Source: Arcticibacter tournemirensis | GTDB lineage: Bacteria > Bacteroidota > Bacteroidia > Sphingobacteriales > Sphingobacteriaceae | NCBI RefSeq assembly: GCF_006716645.1 | Contig: NZ_VFPL01000001.1 | Span: forward strand, 806,001 to 870,000 | DNA length: 64,000 nucleotides | Reading direction: 5' to 3' | Shown here: in pieces, positions 32,047 to 41,114 of the stretch | Numbering within the stretch: position 1 is the first letter of the stretch | Layout: each line of letters begins with the position of its first letter | Notes under the pieces: model-generated | What the model was told of the DNA's origin: nothing | The model's input: only the letters and a program-made list of their open reading frames with translations | The model's database searches: none | Made by a program: the position numbers and the translations under genes

Positions 32047-34743
32047 CTATTTGACAACAAACCTCACAACCTGCCGGGCTATTCCACCCTTACCATCCAG
32101 TCCTTCCGTAACCACTTTATAGGTGCCTCCTTCGCCGGTTGTGAAGAACTGGAAAGAAGCTTTACCTGTAGAATCGGTTAATATATTGGGGGTCCAGAAT
32201 ACCGTATTGCGCAAGTCGGGAAGTTCTTTGCTGGTTTCGGGCTTGTCATAGTTTGGCATATAAAATTGCCTTGCTATATAGTATCCCTGAGGGCTGTAGG
32301 TAGTAATACCAGGAACATACGATCTAATGGAATAATTAGGGTCGCCTCTTTTAGTGTTAATGATAAGTACGCCACCACCGCCTCTCATTCCATAAATTGC
32401 AGTATTTCCTATTGTTCTCAAAACTTCAATAGACTCAACGTCATTTGGATTGATCATGCTGAGAAGGTCCGGTTCCATAGGCATGCCATCCACGATCAGC
32501 TGCATGGGGGTATTCATGCTGCGGGTTGAATAAGCTATGCCGCCCTGTATAATAACTCCTGCAGCGAGCCCCTGCAAGCATTGCTCAAGACTGGTACAGT
32601 TTTGAAGCCTGTCGGCCTTTATTACCTGATCAGCGTGCCCAGCGCCATTCAGATTACTCGAGTTTCTTACTTCGGGCCGTCTTTCAACAATTTTAACTTC
32701 TTCGAGCATAATGTTCCGGCGAAACATGCCGTGTTTCTTAAGCTCGGCGATATCCTGGTTTCTGCTTTTAAGGTACGACAGAAGTGTTGAGTTAATATTA
32801 ACTTCTATGTCAGGATAGTTTTTGCTTCGGGTAACCAGCTGAGGCGGCACGCGGTCGATTTCAATATCAACATTCTTTTTATCTTTAGCGTTGCGCGCCT
32901 GGATTACAACCCTTGTGCTGTCGGTAAAACTGAGGTTATCAAATGCAAATCGGCCTTCAGCGTCGGTAACAGTGTCGAGCAGCATCATACTTCCTCTCGA
33001 AGCTAAAAGCGTTACTTTCCCTCCAACGACAGGTTTACCCCCAAATGTTTTAACTCTTCCGCTAATGCTGAGGCCTTGCTCTGGCTTGAAAGCCAGGTTG
33101 GGGAATGAGTTTGCCATCAGACTTTTCCACGTAAAGCGCCGCCAGCCCTGTGTTAAAAGCAGATTGTCAAGCTGCCCGTTTTTTTCGTCGTTTGCTTCTG
33201 TGAAATAGTAATTTGGATTTTCTATATAGCCCTTTAAATCAGATGAGAGCAGCAAATTAGAAAGGATGGTTGTTTCTGCTTCATCATTGAAAGGAATCTT
33301 CGACTCATTAGTTACGGCTACAGAAAAGTTGCCGACTACAGGCTTTCCGGCGGTATCCACAACATTGACAGTCATGTTAACTTTCTGTCTCTTAGTGTAC
33401 GATGGTTTATCGGTACTAATATTAAGCTTAAGCGTCTCTTCGTTCCTGATGAACACCAGCCTTTCTGCAACGGGTTCGTAAGAAGGGGAAAACAGCGTTA
33501 ACTGGAGTATTCCTGTAGGGAAACGTTTCTTGGGAATATAGGCCGATATTGCTCCTTTGTTTATACTGTTTCGGGCAGCAAACTTAACTACTCCATTTGA
33601 CTGAGCTACGAGGGTAAGTGGCCCTTTTTCCAGCAGGTCGGGGCTGGCTGAGATCCTGACTAATATATTGTCGGCGTGATTGTTCCCCACAGCCAGAACG
33701 TAACCTGAAGCGCTGGCAGACGGTAGCTGAAGTTGTTTTTCAGAGCCGTCAGTAAATTTTACAATGGCGGTATAGGTGTTTCCCTGCTCGGGAAGCAAAC
33801 TAAAGAAACCCATGCCGGCATGTTCCGACTTAAACTCGGTCACCGGTTTGTTGTCCTTATCAACGATACGTCCGGAGATTTCGGTACTGCGCCCGTCTGC
33901 TCCAACCGCTTTAAAGGCTATCTTGGATCTAAGCCCCGAGACCATCTGTCCTCCTTCGGGAAAAAACTGCACATCAACATCTGCGGAGGTTGCCTTAACC
34001 GGAAATACTTTACTTACTACTGTTTTTTCGTCAAGCTTTAGCGTGGTGCTTATTTTTCCTGACTTGAGTATAAAGGGTTGGGAATTGACAAAGTTTATCA
34101 CAAGCCTGCCTTGTGCATCGGTCAGGCCTTTTCCCTTTGCTACGTTCCTTGAATCAAGCTCGATATTGTAACTTACCTCTTTGTTAGCAAACGGTTCGCC
34201 GTCAATATCACTGTATACAATTACCGCACTTACATTTTCCTTCGTGCCGACTTTCGTGAAACTGTAGCTTACATTTCCAATAACCTTATTTGCGAAGGAG
34301 CTCCCGATTTTAATGACCTTGTCAAAATAATACTCTTCGCCGAAATTACGCATCCAGTTGGTATAGGCTCTGAGCCGGTAGTTACCTTCCGTTAATGAGT
34401 CGGTTAATGTGAAGTCGCCCCAGGCAAGACCTGCAATTACCGGCAGCCGCAATGACGCTTTTATAGAATCTTTTTCGTTAATGAGTTCTACATATAATAT
34501 CTTGCTAAGATTCGAGAGTTCATTCTGTTCAGCATTGACGATGTAAGCCTTGAACCAAATACTATCACCGACACTGTAATAAGGCTTGTCGGTATGTATA
34601 TGCACTTTTTCCTGAGGATACTCATCTTTGAACTTTTCGAGTTTTGAAAGCAGGTTTTTCAAAGGGTCATCGTCGCGGATGAAGCTAAAACCATAGGCTG
34701 AACAGATCAGCACGCAGCAAAAAAGGAAATATCGACTTTTCAT
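32047..34743 (-). CDS. MG2-domain protein with TonB-plug domain but no barrel
   Basis: 898 aa exported protein; the N-terminal signal ends near 'ICSAYGFS'. An alpha-2-macroglobulin MG2-type domain comes first ('KVHIHTDKPYYSVGDSIW'), followed by several more beta-sandwich domains, one carboxypeptidase-D-like ('ISGRVKTFGGKPVVGGKV', about 550-630), and a TonB-plug-like domain near the C-terminus ('LIVDGMPMEPDLL', 'AIYGMRGGGGVLIINT'). It ends in an 'FTTGEGGTYKVV' segment like alpha-2-macroglobulin delivery strands. There are no barrel strands. Such proteins are common in Bacteroidota and are often annotated as TonB-dependent receptor plug proteins; their role is unknown. Confidence 0.85.
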   Translation of the reverse strand: MKSRYFLFCCVLICSAYGFSFIRDDDPLKNLLSKLEKFKDEYPQEKVHIHTDKPYYSVGDSIWFKAYIVNAEQNELSNLSKILYVELINEKDSIKASLRLPVIAGLAWGDFTLTDSLTEGNYRLRAYTNWMRNFGEEYYFDKVIKIGSSFANKVIGNVSYSFTKVGTKENVSAVIVYSDIDGEPFANKEVSYNIELDSRNVAKGKGLTDAQGRLVINFVNSQPFILKSGKISTTLKLDEKTVVSKVFPVKATSADVDVQFFPEGGQMVSGLRSKIAFKAVGADGRSTEISGRIVDKDNKPVTEFKSEHAGMGFFSLLPEQGNTYTAIVKFTDGSEKQLQLPSASASGYVLAVGNNHADNILVRISASPDLLEKGPLTLVAQSNGVVKFAARNSINKGAISAYIPKKRFPTGILQLTLFSPSYEPVAERLVFIRNEETLKLNISTDKPSYTKRQKVNMTVNVVDTAGKPVVGNFSVAVTNESKIPFNDEAETTILSNLLLSSDLKGYIENPNYYFTEANDEKNGQLDNLLLTQGWRRFTWKSLMANSFPNLAFKPEQGLSISGRVKTFGGKPVVGGKVTLLASRGSMMLLDTVTDAEGRFAFDNLSFTDSTRVVIQARNAKDKKNVDIEIDRVPPQLVTRSKNYPDIEVNINSTLLSYLKSRNQDIAELKKHGMFRRNIMLEEVKIVERRPEVRNSSNLNGAGHADQVIKADRLQNCTSLEQCLQGLAAGVIIQGGIAYSTRSMNTPMQLIVDGMPMEPDLLSMINPNDVESIEVLRTIGNTAIYGMRGGGGVLIINTKRGDPNYSIRSYVPGITTYSPQGYYIARQFYMPNYDKPETSKELPDLRNTVFWTPNILTDSTGKASFQFFTTGEGGTYKVVTEGLDGKGGIARQVVRFVVK

Positions 34744-34770
34744 AAAGGTTTATAATGGAAGAAAAGAAAT

Positions 34771-34800
34771 AAAGCCTTAGTTTGCTAGTAGTGAGGCTTT
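34771..34800 (-). terminator. Probable terminator after dcd
   Basis: On the minus strand, AAAGCCT...AGGCTTT form a 7-base stem (arms 34794-34800 and 34771-34777) followed by the T-rich ATTTCTTTTCTTCC, 21 bases past the dcd stop. Confidence 0.6.
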
Positions 34801-34821
34801 TGTTATTGATAATGTTGATTG

Positions 34822-35358
34822 TTAAAAAGTATTTTTCCACATCATGCTTTCTACCGGCCTGGTGGTCTTCCGGTTATACTTTGCATCGCCTTTCGAATTG
34901 TAGAAGGTCTCTATTTCTCCTGCAACTTCAAAGTAGATAAGTTGCCCGATCGGCATGCCCGCGTAGATCTTTACCGGTTGTGTTACAGAGATTTCAAGCG
35001 TCCACGTATTGCAAAAGCCCACATCTCCTTTTCCTGCTGTGGCGTGTATGTCGATCCCTAAGCGTCCGGTACTGGATTTCCCTTCCAGAAAAGGGACATG
35101 AAGATGTGTCTCTGTGTATTCCATCGTGACACCAAGATACAGCGTATTGGGCTGCAGCACAAAGCCATCTTTCGGTATTTCAAAGTGTTCGATTTCATTG
35201 TGAAGCCGTGCATCCAGTACCCTGTTCTTATAAGTAGCCAGGTATTTACCAAGGTGGACGTCATAAGAGTTGGTTCCCAGGCACTCTCTGTCGAACGGTT
35301 CGATAATGATGCTTCCGGTATCTATTTCTTCTAAAATGCGTTTATCTGAGAGGATCAT
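34822..35358 (-). CDS. dcd: dCTP deaminase
   Basis: 178 aa trimeric cytoplasmic enzyme that deaminates dCTP to dUTP for thymidylate synthesis. The N-terminal 'MILSDKRILEEIDTGSIIIEPF' and the active-site segments 'EGKSSTGRLGI' (Ser and Arg) and 'NTWTLEI' (general-base Glu) are intact. The length is slightly shorter than the 193 aa E. coli enzyme but normal for this phylum. It is divergent from the phosphopantetheinyl transferase gene, with a long palindrome between them. Confidence 0.95.
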   Translation of the reverse strand: MILSDKRILEEIDTGSIIIEPFDRECLGTNSYDVHLGKYLATYKNRVLDARLHNEIEHFEIPKDGFVLQPNTLYLGVTMEYTETHLHVPFLEGKSSTGRLGIDIHATAGKGDVGFCNTWTLEISVTQPVKIYAGMPIGQLIYFEVAGEIETFYNSKGDAKYNRKTTRPVESMMWKNTF

Positions 35359-35392
35359 AGTATTTTTAAGGTTAGCACTAAATTAGGCATTA

Positions 35393-35436
35393 TATTTTTG
35401 AGTTTGTGTAAAATTTTCAGATGGTAATTTTACACA
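35393..35436. promoter_or_regulatory. Divergent intergenic region: -7 element and 11-base palindrome
   Basis: TATTTTTG (35393-35400, plus strand) fits TAnnTTTG. Five bases on lies a perfect inverted repeat, TGTGTAAAATT (35405-35415) and AATTTTACACA (35426-35436), with a 10-base spacer. The position, between divergent dcd and the transferase gene and over the predicted start site, suggests an operator for a dimeric regulator. Not proven. Confidence 0.5.
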
Positions 35437-35499
35437 GAATCAAGAACAATGATAACTCTTTATGGTATTATTGTAACTTGTTTTTGAAGGTATCAGATA

Positions 35500-36162
35500 A
35501 TGGCAATTGCTTATCACAGGCAGCTAGATGAGAAAACCGCCTTTGCAGTCTGGAAGATTGAAGAGAGCGCAGAGGAGTTAGTTTCGCGGCTTCAGCTGAA
35601 GAGCGGGGAGTTGGCGTATATTGAGAGTTTGAACAATGGGAAACGGAACCTCCACTGGTTAAGCACACGCGTATTGTTGCGTGAAATGTTGAACACAAAC
35701 AGGTATATAAATTGTGAGGTAGACGAACACGGCAAGCCTTATCTCGTTAATTTTCCACATCAGATTTCCCTTAGCCACTCGTTTGATTATGCAGCTGTGA
35801 TGATCAGTGAAGACAAGCCAGTCGGTATTGATATCGAACTCGTCAAAGAAAAGATAGTTAGGATTGAAGATAAATTTCTCTGCCGGGAAGAGCTTCTGTT
35901 TATAGACCCGGCTCACACGATAGAACATTTGTATATCTGCTGGTGTGCAAAAGAAGCTATTTATAAGCTGCAGGGAAAACGAAATGTTTCATTTAAAGAC
36001 CACATAAGGCTCCATGCTTTTCCTTATGCTCCCGAGGGCCGGTTTGAGGCCAGCCTGGAGACGGATCAGGAATTTAAATCCTTCGATGTTAATTATGAAT
36101 CATTTCATGATTATATGATAGGTTATGTGGCTGGTGAACGTGGATACTCAAGCAATAAGTGA
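35500..36162 (+). CDS. 4'-phosphopantetheinyl transferase superfamily protein
   Basis: 220 aa Sfp-type enzyme that transfers phosphopantetheine from CoA to a carrier protein Ser. The three family motifs are visible: 'ISLSHSFDYAAVMIS', 'VGIDIELV' (metal-binding Asp and Glu) and 'WCAKEAIYKL'. In a genome without nearby polyketide or nonribosomal genes it probably serves fatty-acid ACP or a lipid pathway, but its partner is not shown here. It lies 18 bases ahead of lipB and is likely co-transcribed. Confidence 0.9.
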   Translation: MAIAYHRQLDEKTAFAVWKIEESAEELVSRLQLKSGELAYIESLNNGKRNLHWLSTRVLLREMLNTNRYINCEVDEHGKPYLVNFPHQISLSHSFDYAAVMISEDKPVGIDIELVKEKIVRIEDKFLCREELLFIDPAHTIEHLYICWCAKEAIYKLQGKRNVSFKDHIRLHAFPYAPEGRFEASLETDQEFKSFDVNYESFHDYMIGYVAGERGYSSNK

Positions 36163-36180
36163 GGGAGTTTTACTAATTCA

Positions 36181-36879
36181 ATGAAGAATAAAAAAGTGCA
36201 CTTTCAGGATTGGGGACTGGTGGACTATCAGGAAGCCTGGGACCGGCAGGAGCGGGTATTTGCCGGAATTGTAGCTCAGAAAACGGCAAACCGCAACGCC
36301 GAAGTTATTCATCCAACCGACAACTACCTTATTTTTACGGAGCACCCGCATGTGTACACTCTCGGTAAAAGCGGCAAGCAGGATAACCTGCTGCTCGATG
36401 AGCAGGGCCTGGCGGAAAAGCATGCTTCATATTACAAAATAAACAGGGGAGGTGATATTACGTACCACGGTCCCGGACAGATTGTTGGATACCCGATTCT
36501 GGACCTCGATAATTTTTTTACAGATATTCACCTGTATCTCCGTACACTCGAAGAAGCCATCATCCTTACTTTAAAGGAATATGGTATTGAGGCCGGAAGA
36601 TATCCCGGTTACACCGGTGTGTGGCTGGATGCCGATAATGACAAGGCCCGGAAGATCTGTGCCATGGGTGTGCGCTGCAGTCGCTGGGTTACTATGCACG
36701 GCTTCGCTTTTAATGTAAATACGGATCTTTCGTATTTCAGGAATATTGTTCCATGCGGTATTGACGACAAGGATGTTACTTCTATGCAGCGTGAACTGAG
36801 CCGGGAGGTGGAAGTGGCGGAAGTGAAGGAAATACTAAAAGGAAAGATAGCGGAGTTGTTTGGGATGGAGATCGTGTAG
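36181..36879 (+). CDS. lipB: Octanoyltransferase LipB
   Basis: 232 aa cytoplasmic enzyme that moves octanoyl groups from acyl carrier protein to lipoate-dependent enzymes. Motifs include 'HPHVYTLGKSGKQDNLL', 'RGGDITYHGPGQIVGYPI', the catalytic Lys in 'ARKICAMGVRCSRWVTMHG' and the catalytic Cys in 'IVPCGI'. A link with the upstream phosphopantetheinyl transferase is reasonable, since the transferase activates the carrier protein that LipB uses. Confidence 0.96.
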   Translation: MKNKKVHFQDWGLVDYQEAWDRQERVFAGIVAQKTANRNAEVIHPTDNYLIFTEHPHVYTLGKSGKQDNLLLDEQGLAEKHASYYKINRGGDITYHGPGQIVGYPILDLDNFFTDIHLYLRTLEEAIILTLKEYGIEAGRYPGYTGVWLDADNDKARKICAMGVRCSRWVTMHGFAFNVNTDLSYFRNIVPCGIDDKDVTSMQRELSREVEVAEVKEILKGKIAELFGMEIV

Positions 36880-36909
36880 GGATGCCAAATTTGCCTGAGT
36901 CTTGTTGTT

Positions 36910-38274
36910 ATGAAATTACATCGTTTGCTCTTTACTCATCTTTCGTCTTTATTTATCCTGATTATTTGTACCAATGCTACTGAAACTGCAGTGCCGGAAA
37001 ACGGAATGCGGAAGTCGGTGGCCAGACTGTTCCAGCCTGATCTAATTCTGTCTGAAGCATTTGAGTTGGGTTCGAAAAATGCCTATGCAAGTGAGAACGT
37101 TACTTTTGCAACGGGCCTCTGGAGTCTGGATGACGCGATGACGGGTAGTCTTGCAGCAGACAGGAAGTCGGGTGCACAATCCGTCAGGATACGTAGGCTG
37201 GGAAAGCTGCGTATGAAATTTGATACTGAGCGTGCGGTGTCGAAGGTTACTTTAAAATATGCAGTCTTTGGAGCGGACGGCCCCTCTAACTTCCAGCTTT
37301 GGGTATCTGATGACAAAGGGAAACGCTATAGGCAGGCAGGCGCTACAGTTACAGCTGCGGATACTACATTAAGAACGGCGACATTCGTGGTAAACGCGGA
37401 TGATGCTGTCCGCTTTGAGATCAGGAAGACTACCGGCGGGAACAACCGGATTAATATTGACGACTTCGTTGTTTACAGTTACAGAGAAGTCGCTACTGCT
37501 GATAGTAGTATTAGCGATACGTTCGGTGATAACACAAACATGTTATTGGGGAATCCAAGCGGTGCGATCAGCAGTGTTCTCAATCCTAATAATTACCTGA
37601 TAGATCAGACCTATTTCGTTGAGAGTTACGACAGGGATAAGACTGGCCCTAACTGGGTAAGCTGGTATGTAGGCAGCACTAGTCTGGGCAGCGCCAAACG
37701 TGTAAATTCATTCAGGGTAGATGAGAGACTGCCCCTGAGCTGGTATAGGGTGAGTAGCTCAAGCTATGAAGGATCTGGATTTAACAGAGGGCATAACTGT
37801 CCGAGTGCTGATCGTACGTCTACCACAGAAGCTAACCGGGCCACCTTCCTGATGACCAACATGATCCCTCAGGCTCCTAATAACAATCAACAGACCTGGG
37901 GTAACCTTGAAGATTATACCCGGTCGCTGGTAAATGCCGGCAATGAGGTTTATGTTATTATGGGCAGTTACGGAAAAGGGGGGGTGGGGTCAAAAGGCTT
38001 TGCCGCAGCAATCGATGATGGTAAAATATGCGTGCCGCGCAGGATATGGAAGGTGATCGTGGTGCTGCCTGATGGCGGAGAAGATCTGAGGCGTATAAAT
38101 TCAAGTACTCGTGTTATCGCTGTTAATACGCCCAATGATAACGATGTGAAACCCGACTGGCGACTGTATCGCGTGAATGTAAGAAGTATTGAGAAAGCTA
38201 CTGGCTATAATCTTTTGTCGGCTCTTCCTAAAAGATTGCAAGATGTATTAGAGACCAGGGTCGATAGTCTTTAA
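36910..38274 (+). CDS. Secreted DNA/RNA non-specific endonuclease (NUC1 family)
   Basis: 454 aa with a signal peptide ('LFILIICTNATETA'). Residues about 35-195 form a beta-rich N-terminal domain of unknown role. The C-terminal half is a beta-beta-alpha metal nuclease: 'FNRGHNCPSADR' gives the catalytic His, with Asn in place of the commoner first Asp of DRGH, and 'TFLMTNMIPQAPNNNQQTW' supplies the magnesium-binding Asn and the conserved Gln. It would cleave nucleic acids in the periplasm or outside, for nutrient salvage or defence. It starts 30 bases after lipB. Confidence 0.9.
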   Translation: MKLHRLLFTHLSSLFILIICTNATETAVPENGMRKSVARLFQPDLILSEAFELGSKNAYASENVTFATGLWSLDDAMTGSLAADRKSGAQSVRIRRLGKLRMKFDTERAVSKVTLKYAVFGADGPSNFQLWVSDDKGKRYRQAGATVTAADTTLRTATFVVNADDAVRFEIRKTTGGNNRINIDDFVVYSYREVATADSSISDTFGDNTNMLLGNPSGAISSVLNPNNYLIDQTYFVESYDRDKTGPNWVSWYVGSTSLGSAKRVNSFRVDERLPLSWYRVSSSSYEGSGFNRGHNCPSADRTSTTEANRATFLMTNMIPQAPNNNQQTWGNLEDYTRSLVNAGNEVYVIMGSYGKGGVGSKGFAAAIDDGKICVPRRIWKVIVVLPDGGEDLRRINSSTRVIAVNTPNDNDVKPDWRLYRVNVRSIEKATGYNLLSALPKRLQDVLETRVDSL

Positions 38275-38344
38275 TTGTATTTTAATCTACAGTTTTCCAG
38301 CTTAGAAATAAATCCTATATTGCCTTTACAACAAACTACTTCCA

Positions 38345-38920
38345 ATGCACTTAAAAATATTCAACCTTATTTTCCTGTTAATTTTTTGCAGCTGTTTCTT
38401 CTGTTCAGCCCAAAGAAGTCCATCAATTGGAAAGGGCCATACAAAGACTTTGCGTGGGGTCGCACTGGAGCATAAGCAAATTTATAGCTTTTCGTGTATC
38501 CCAATGTCCATTGAAATGATACTGAAATTTAATAAGCGCGTCGCTCCGGATTATTATGATCTTCAAAAGGACTGGAAAGATAAAAACGATGGAACGTTCA
38601 GTAATTTCGATGGCAGAACCATTTCAGGTATAAAATTTAAACATCAGTTTAATATAAGCAGGGGAGACGATTTTCCATTTGACAGTCTGTTCAAAACTAT
38701 TGACGCTGAGTTAGCGGAAGGGAGAAAGGTAATTGTGTCGCTTCCATCTGGGCGGGATTTTTGGCATATGTTTGTCATCGACAGTAAAATGGGCGGTGAT
38801 GATTACCTTGCGTTCAGCCGCTATTACAATGACGGCAACCTTGTAACAAAAGAGTATGTCAAGAGATCGATTCGGGAGTGCGGAGGCACCGACATCTTAA
38901 CATATCGGGTTATAAATTGA
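38345..38920 (+). CDS. C39-like cysteine peptidase-fold secreted protein
   Basis: 191 aa with a hydrophobic signal that may carry a lipobox ('LIFCSC') or be cleaved near 'CSAQRS'. A papain-like layout of the C39 type is visible: Cys in 'YSFSCIPMSIEMIL', His in 'DFWHMFVID' and a following 'AFSRYYNDG'. These positions suit a Cys-His catalytic pair, but the protein is short and could be non-peptidase. Function is unknown. It lies between the secreted nuclease and a DUF2752 membrane protein. Confidence 0.65.
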   Translation: MHLKIFNLIFLLIFCSCFFCSAQRSPSIGKGHTKTLRGVALEHKQIYSFSCIPMSIEMILKFNKRVAPDYYDLQKDWKDKNDGTFSNFDGRTISGIKFKHQFNISRGDDFPFDSLFKTIDAELAEGRKVIVSLPSGRDFWHMFVIDSKMGGDDYLAFSRYYNDGNLVTKEYVKRSIRECGGTDILTYRVIN

Positions 38921-38955
38921 AAGCCCATTAATACAGTCCATGGCCAGTAAAACAC

Positions 38956-39327
38956 ATGAAAAACGTTTATTACACTTTAGCCGCAATTCTTTTACTAATG
39001 CTTGCCGGGGTGTTTTATTATGTTGATCCGGCTACATCTGACCTTTATCCCTCTTGTCTCTTTCATAAGTTTACTGGCCTGCAATGTCCGGGATGTGGCT
39101 CTCAGAGAGCTATACACGCTATATTGAACGGCCGGTTTTCAGAGGCTGCTCATGATAATCTGCTGCTTGTTATCAGTCTGCCTTTTCTCTTGGCTTACAT
39201 TGGATCCACGGCGAGAGGGATACTCATGGCAAAAGGACCGGGAACCCCTTTTCAATTTAACTTAACAATGCGGCTAATCGCAGGTGCCGCAATTATTGCT
39301 TTTTGGGTAATAAGAAATATATATTAA
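38956..39327 (+). CDS. DUF2752 membrane protein
   Basis: 123 aa with three hydrophobic segments. The conserved family motif 'GLQCPGCGSQRAIHAILNG' is present, including its CxxC pair, followed by 'RFSEAAHDNLLLV'. The family's function is unknown. Its stop overlaps the convergent RDD gene by four bases. Confidence 0.88.
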   Translation: MKNVYYTLAAILLLMLAGVFYYVDPATSDLYPSCLFHKFTGLQCPGCGSQRAIHAILNGRFSEAAHDNLLLVISLPFLLAYIGSTARGILMAKGPGTPFQFNLTMRLIAGAAIIAFWVIRNIY

Positions 39328-40061
39328 ACTTCTGCTCTTGCCGCCAGATAATTATAGTCCTTTATGATGCTTTGTAGAAAGCTGAGGTCGTCCATTTGGA
39401 CATTACGTAAGGAGAGGTGTTCTTTAACCCGGGTTGCAGTATCATATAAAAGAACAGAATTGCCGCTTTTTCTCACATTGTTTATTACTTCATGAATAAG
39501 GACAATGTCTTTGTCCTGTAAAAGAGTTACTTCGGGGAAAACCGGTTCATAGGCTTCTTCGGGTGGTACAAAAGCGACGTGCTGTATATCGGTTCGGGGA
39601 ACGGTTTTTATTAGCGTTGTTCCGGCGACGATGTCTCCTATCCGCTGTTTATTTTCTGACAACGCTACTGCAATGATTGCTGCAACACCTGAAGTGAAGG
39701 TGATGTCGACTATCCGGAACATCCATCTCAACAGGTATTGGCCTACCGTCGGAGAGGAGCCGTCGAGGCTGATCACCCTGATCTTCATTGCTTTTTTGCC
39801 GATGCTCTGGCCGTTAAAGAGTATTTCGCAGAGCAGGTCATAAAATACCACTACTGATGTAAAGAGTATCACGGCGAATCCGGTGCTGACGTCGTCCATT
39901 CGTCCGCCATATCCCAGTATTGTGGCTAATATTGCGAAACCAAAAAATAACAAAATAAAGATGCCCCAGTCAATAAGGTATCCCAGTATCCGCTCGCCCA
40001 GTCCGGCTACTTCGTAGTCAATGTCGATGTTTTGTGATGTAGTTATTTTAATGGTTTGCAT
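39324..40061 (-). CDS. RDD family membrane protein
   Basis: 245 aa. It opens with 'DYEVAGLGERILGYLIDWGI', the Arg-Asp-type signature of RDD proteins, has three hydrophobic helices and the family motif 'FNGQSIGKKAMKIRVI'. A soluble C-terminal tail follows (about 160-245). RDD proteins are implicated in transport or sodium exchange in a few bacteria but most are uncharacterised. It is divergent from the SpoIIM-like operon, an arrangement often seen with MoxR/DUF58 genes in this phylum. Confidence 0.88.
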   Translation of the reverse strand: MQTIKITTSQNIDIDYEVAGLGERILGYLIDWGIFILLFFGFAILATILGYGGRMDDVSTGFAVILFTSVVVFYDLLCEILFNGQSIGKKAMKIRVISLDGSSPTVGQYLLRWMFRIVDITFTSGVAAIIAVALSENKQRIGDIVAGTTLIKTVPRTDIQHVAFVPPEEAYEPVFPEVTLLQDKDIVLIHEVINNVRKSGNSVLLYDTATRVKEHLSLRNVQMDDLSFLQSIIKDYNYLAARAEV

Positions 40062-40154
40062 TATTGCTCAATAAGGAGCTACTAAATTAAACTTTTTATT
40101 GTAGAATTGATTTTTGTGAGTATTTTAACTGCAAATATCCAGGCCTTATAATTT

Positions 40155-41114
40155 ATGAGGGAAGCCTTATTTGTTAAGCAGAATTCCGATAAATGGAAAG
40201 AGTTCGAGAACCTTAGTTCAGGCGATCCCGATCAGCTTGCTGAGCGTTTTATTACAATAACCGATGACCTTGCTTACGCGAAGACCTTTTATCCGAAGTC
40301 AAAGACTACCGTTTATTTAAACGGGCTTGCGTCAAAACTACACCAGTCCATTTATAAAAACCAAAAAGAGAAAGGCAGCCGGATTTGGCAGTTCTGGAAA
40401 ATGGAGTTACCTCTGCTTTTTTTTAAACACCGGAAGAAGCTTCTGTATTCCTTTTGGTTCTTTATTATATTCTCTTTGATTGGCGCCTTATCGGCAAAGT
40501 ACGACAGCTCCTTTGTAAGGCTTATTATGGGTGATAGTTATGTAAGTATGACTAATGAGAATATAGCAAAGGGGAATCCGTTTGGTGTATACAACCAGCA
40601 GGGGGAGTTTTTAATGTTCCTGAGCATCGCTTCCAATAACATTTACGTAGCCTTCACAATGTATGTGTGCGGAATTTTTTTCTCGGTGGGAACGGTCTAC
40701 TTTATAATACGAAATGCAATTATGCTTGGGTCTTTCCAATATTATTTTTTCGGCAAAGGGCTGGGTTGGGCTTCTGTTCTGGTGATATGGATACATGGAA
40801 CACTGGAGATTTCGGCGATAATAATCGCTGGAGGAGCAGGACTGGTATTGGGTAACAGCTTGCTTTTTCCAGGAACCTATAAGAGGATTGTCTCGCTGAA
40901 AGCCGGAGCGAAGGAAGGACTCAAGATTGTGATCGGTTTGGTGCCGGTATTTATTTGTGCGGCATTTTTGGAGGGGTTTGTAACAAGGCATACTGAAATG
41001 CCGGTTTGGGCAAGCGTTTCTATCCTCGTACTCTCGCTGGTTTTCATCATCTGGTATGTAGTTATTTACCCTCATCAGCTAAATAGAAAAATTAAAGAAA
41101 CACAACAACAATAA
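40155..41114 (+). CDS. SpoIIM-like (stage II sporulation protein M) membrane protein
   Basis: 319 aa with an N-terminal soluble part (about 1-90) and five or so hydrophobic helices. The segment 'NNIYVAFTMYVCGIFFSVGT' and 'IWIHGTLEISAIIIAGGAGL' match the SpoIIM domain. This phylum does not sporulate; the family is usual beside MoxR and DUF58 genes, where the role is unknown. It shares one base with the next gene's start (TAATG). Confidence 0.85.
   Translation: MREALFVKQNSDKWKEFENLSSGDPDQLAERFITITDDLAYAKTFYPKSKTTVYLNGLASKLHQSIYKNQKEKGSRIWQFWKMELPLLFFKHRKKLLYSFWFFIIFSLIGALSAKYDSSFVRLIMGDSYVSMTNENIAKGNPFGVYNQQGEFLMFLSIASNNIYVAFTMYVCGIFFSVGTVYFIIRNAIMLGSFQYYFFGKGLGWASVLVIWIHGTLEISAIIIAGGAGLVLGNSLLFPGTYKRIVSLKAGAKEGLKIVIGLVPVFICAAFLEGFVTRHTEMPVWASVSILVLSLVFIIWYVVIYPHQLNRKIKETQQQ

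Noticed and set aside
40611-41075. 154-codon open frame antisense to the SpoIIM-like gene
   Set aside because: Shadow frame; composition is unlike a real protein and the plus-strand gene is in a coupled operon.
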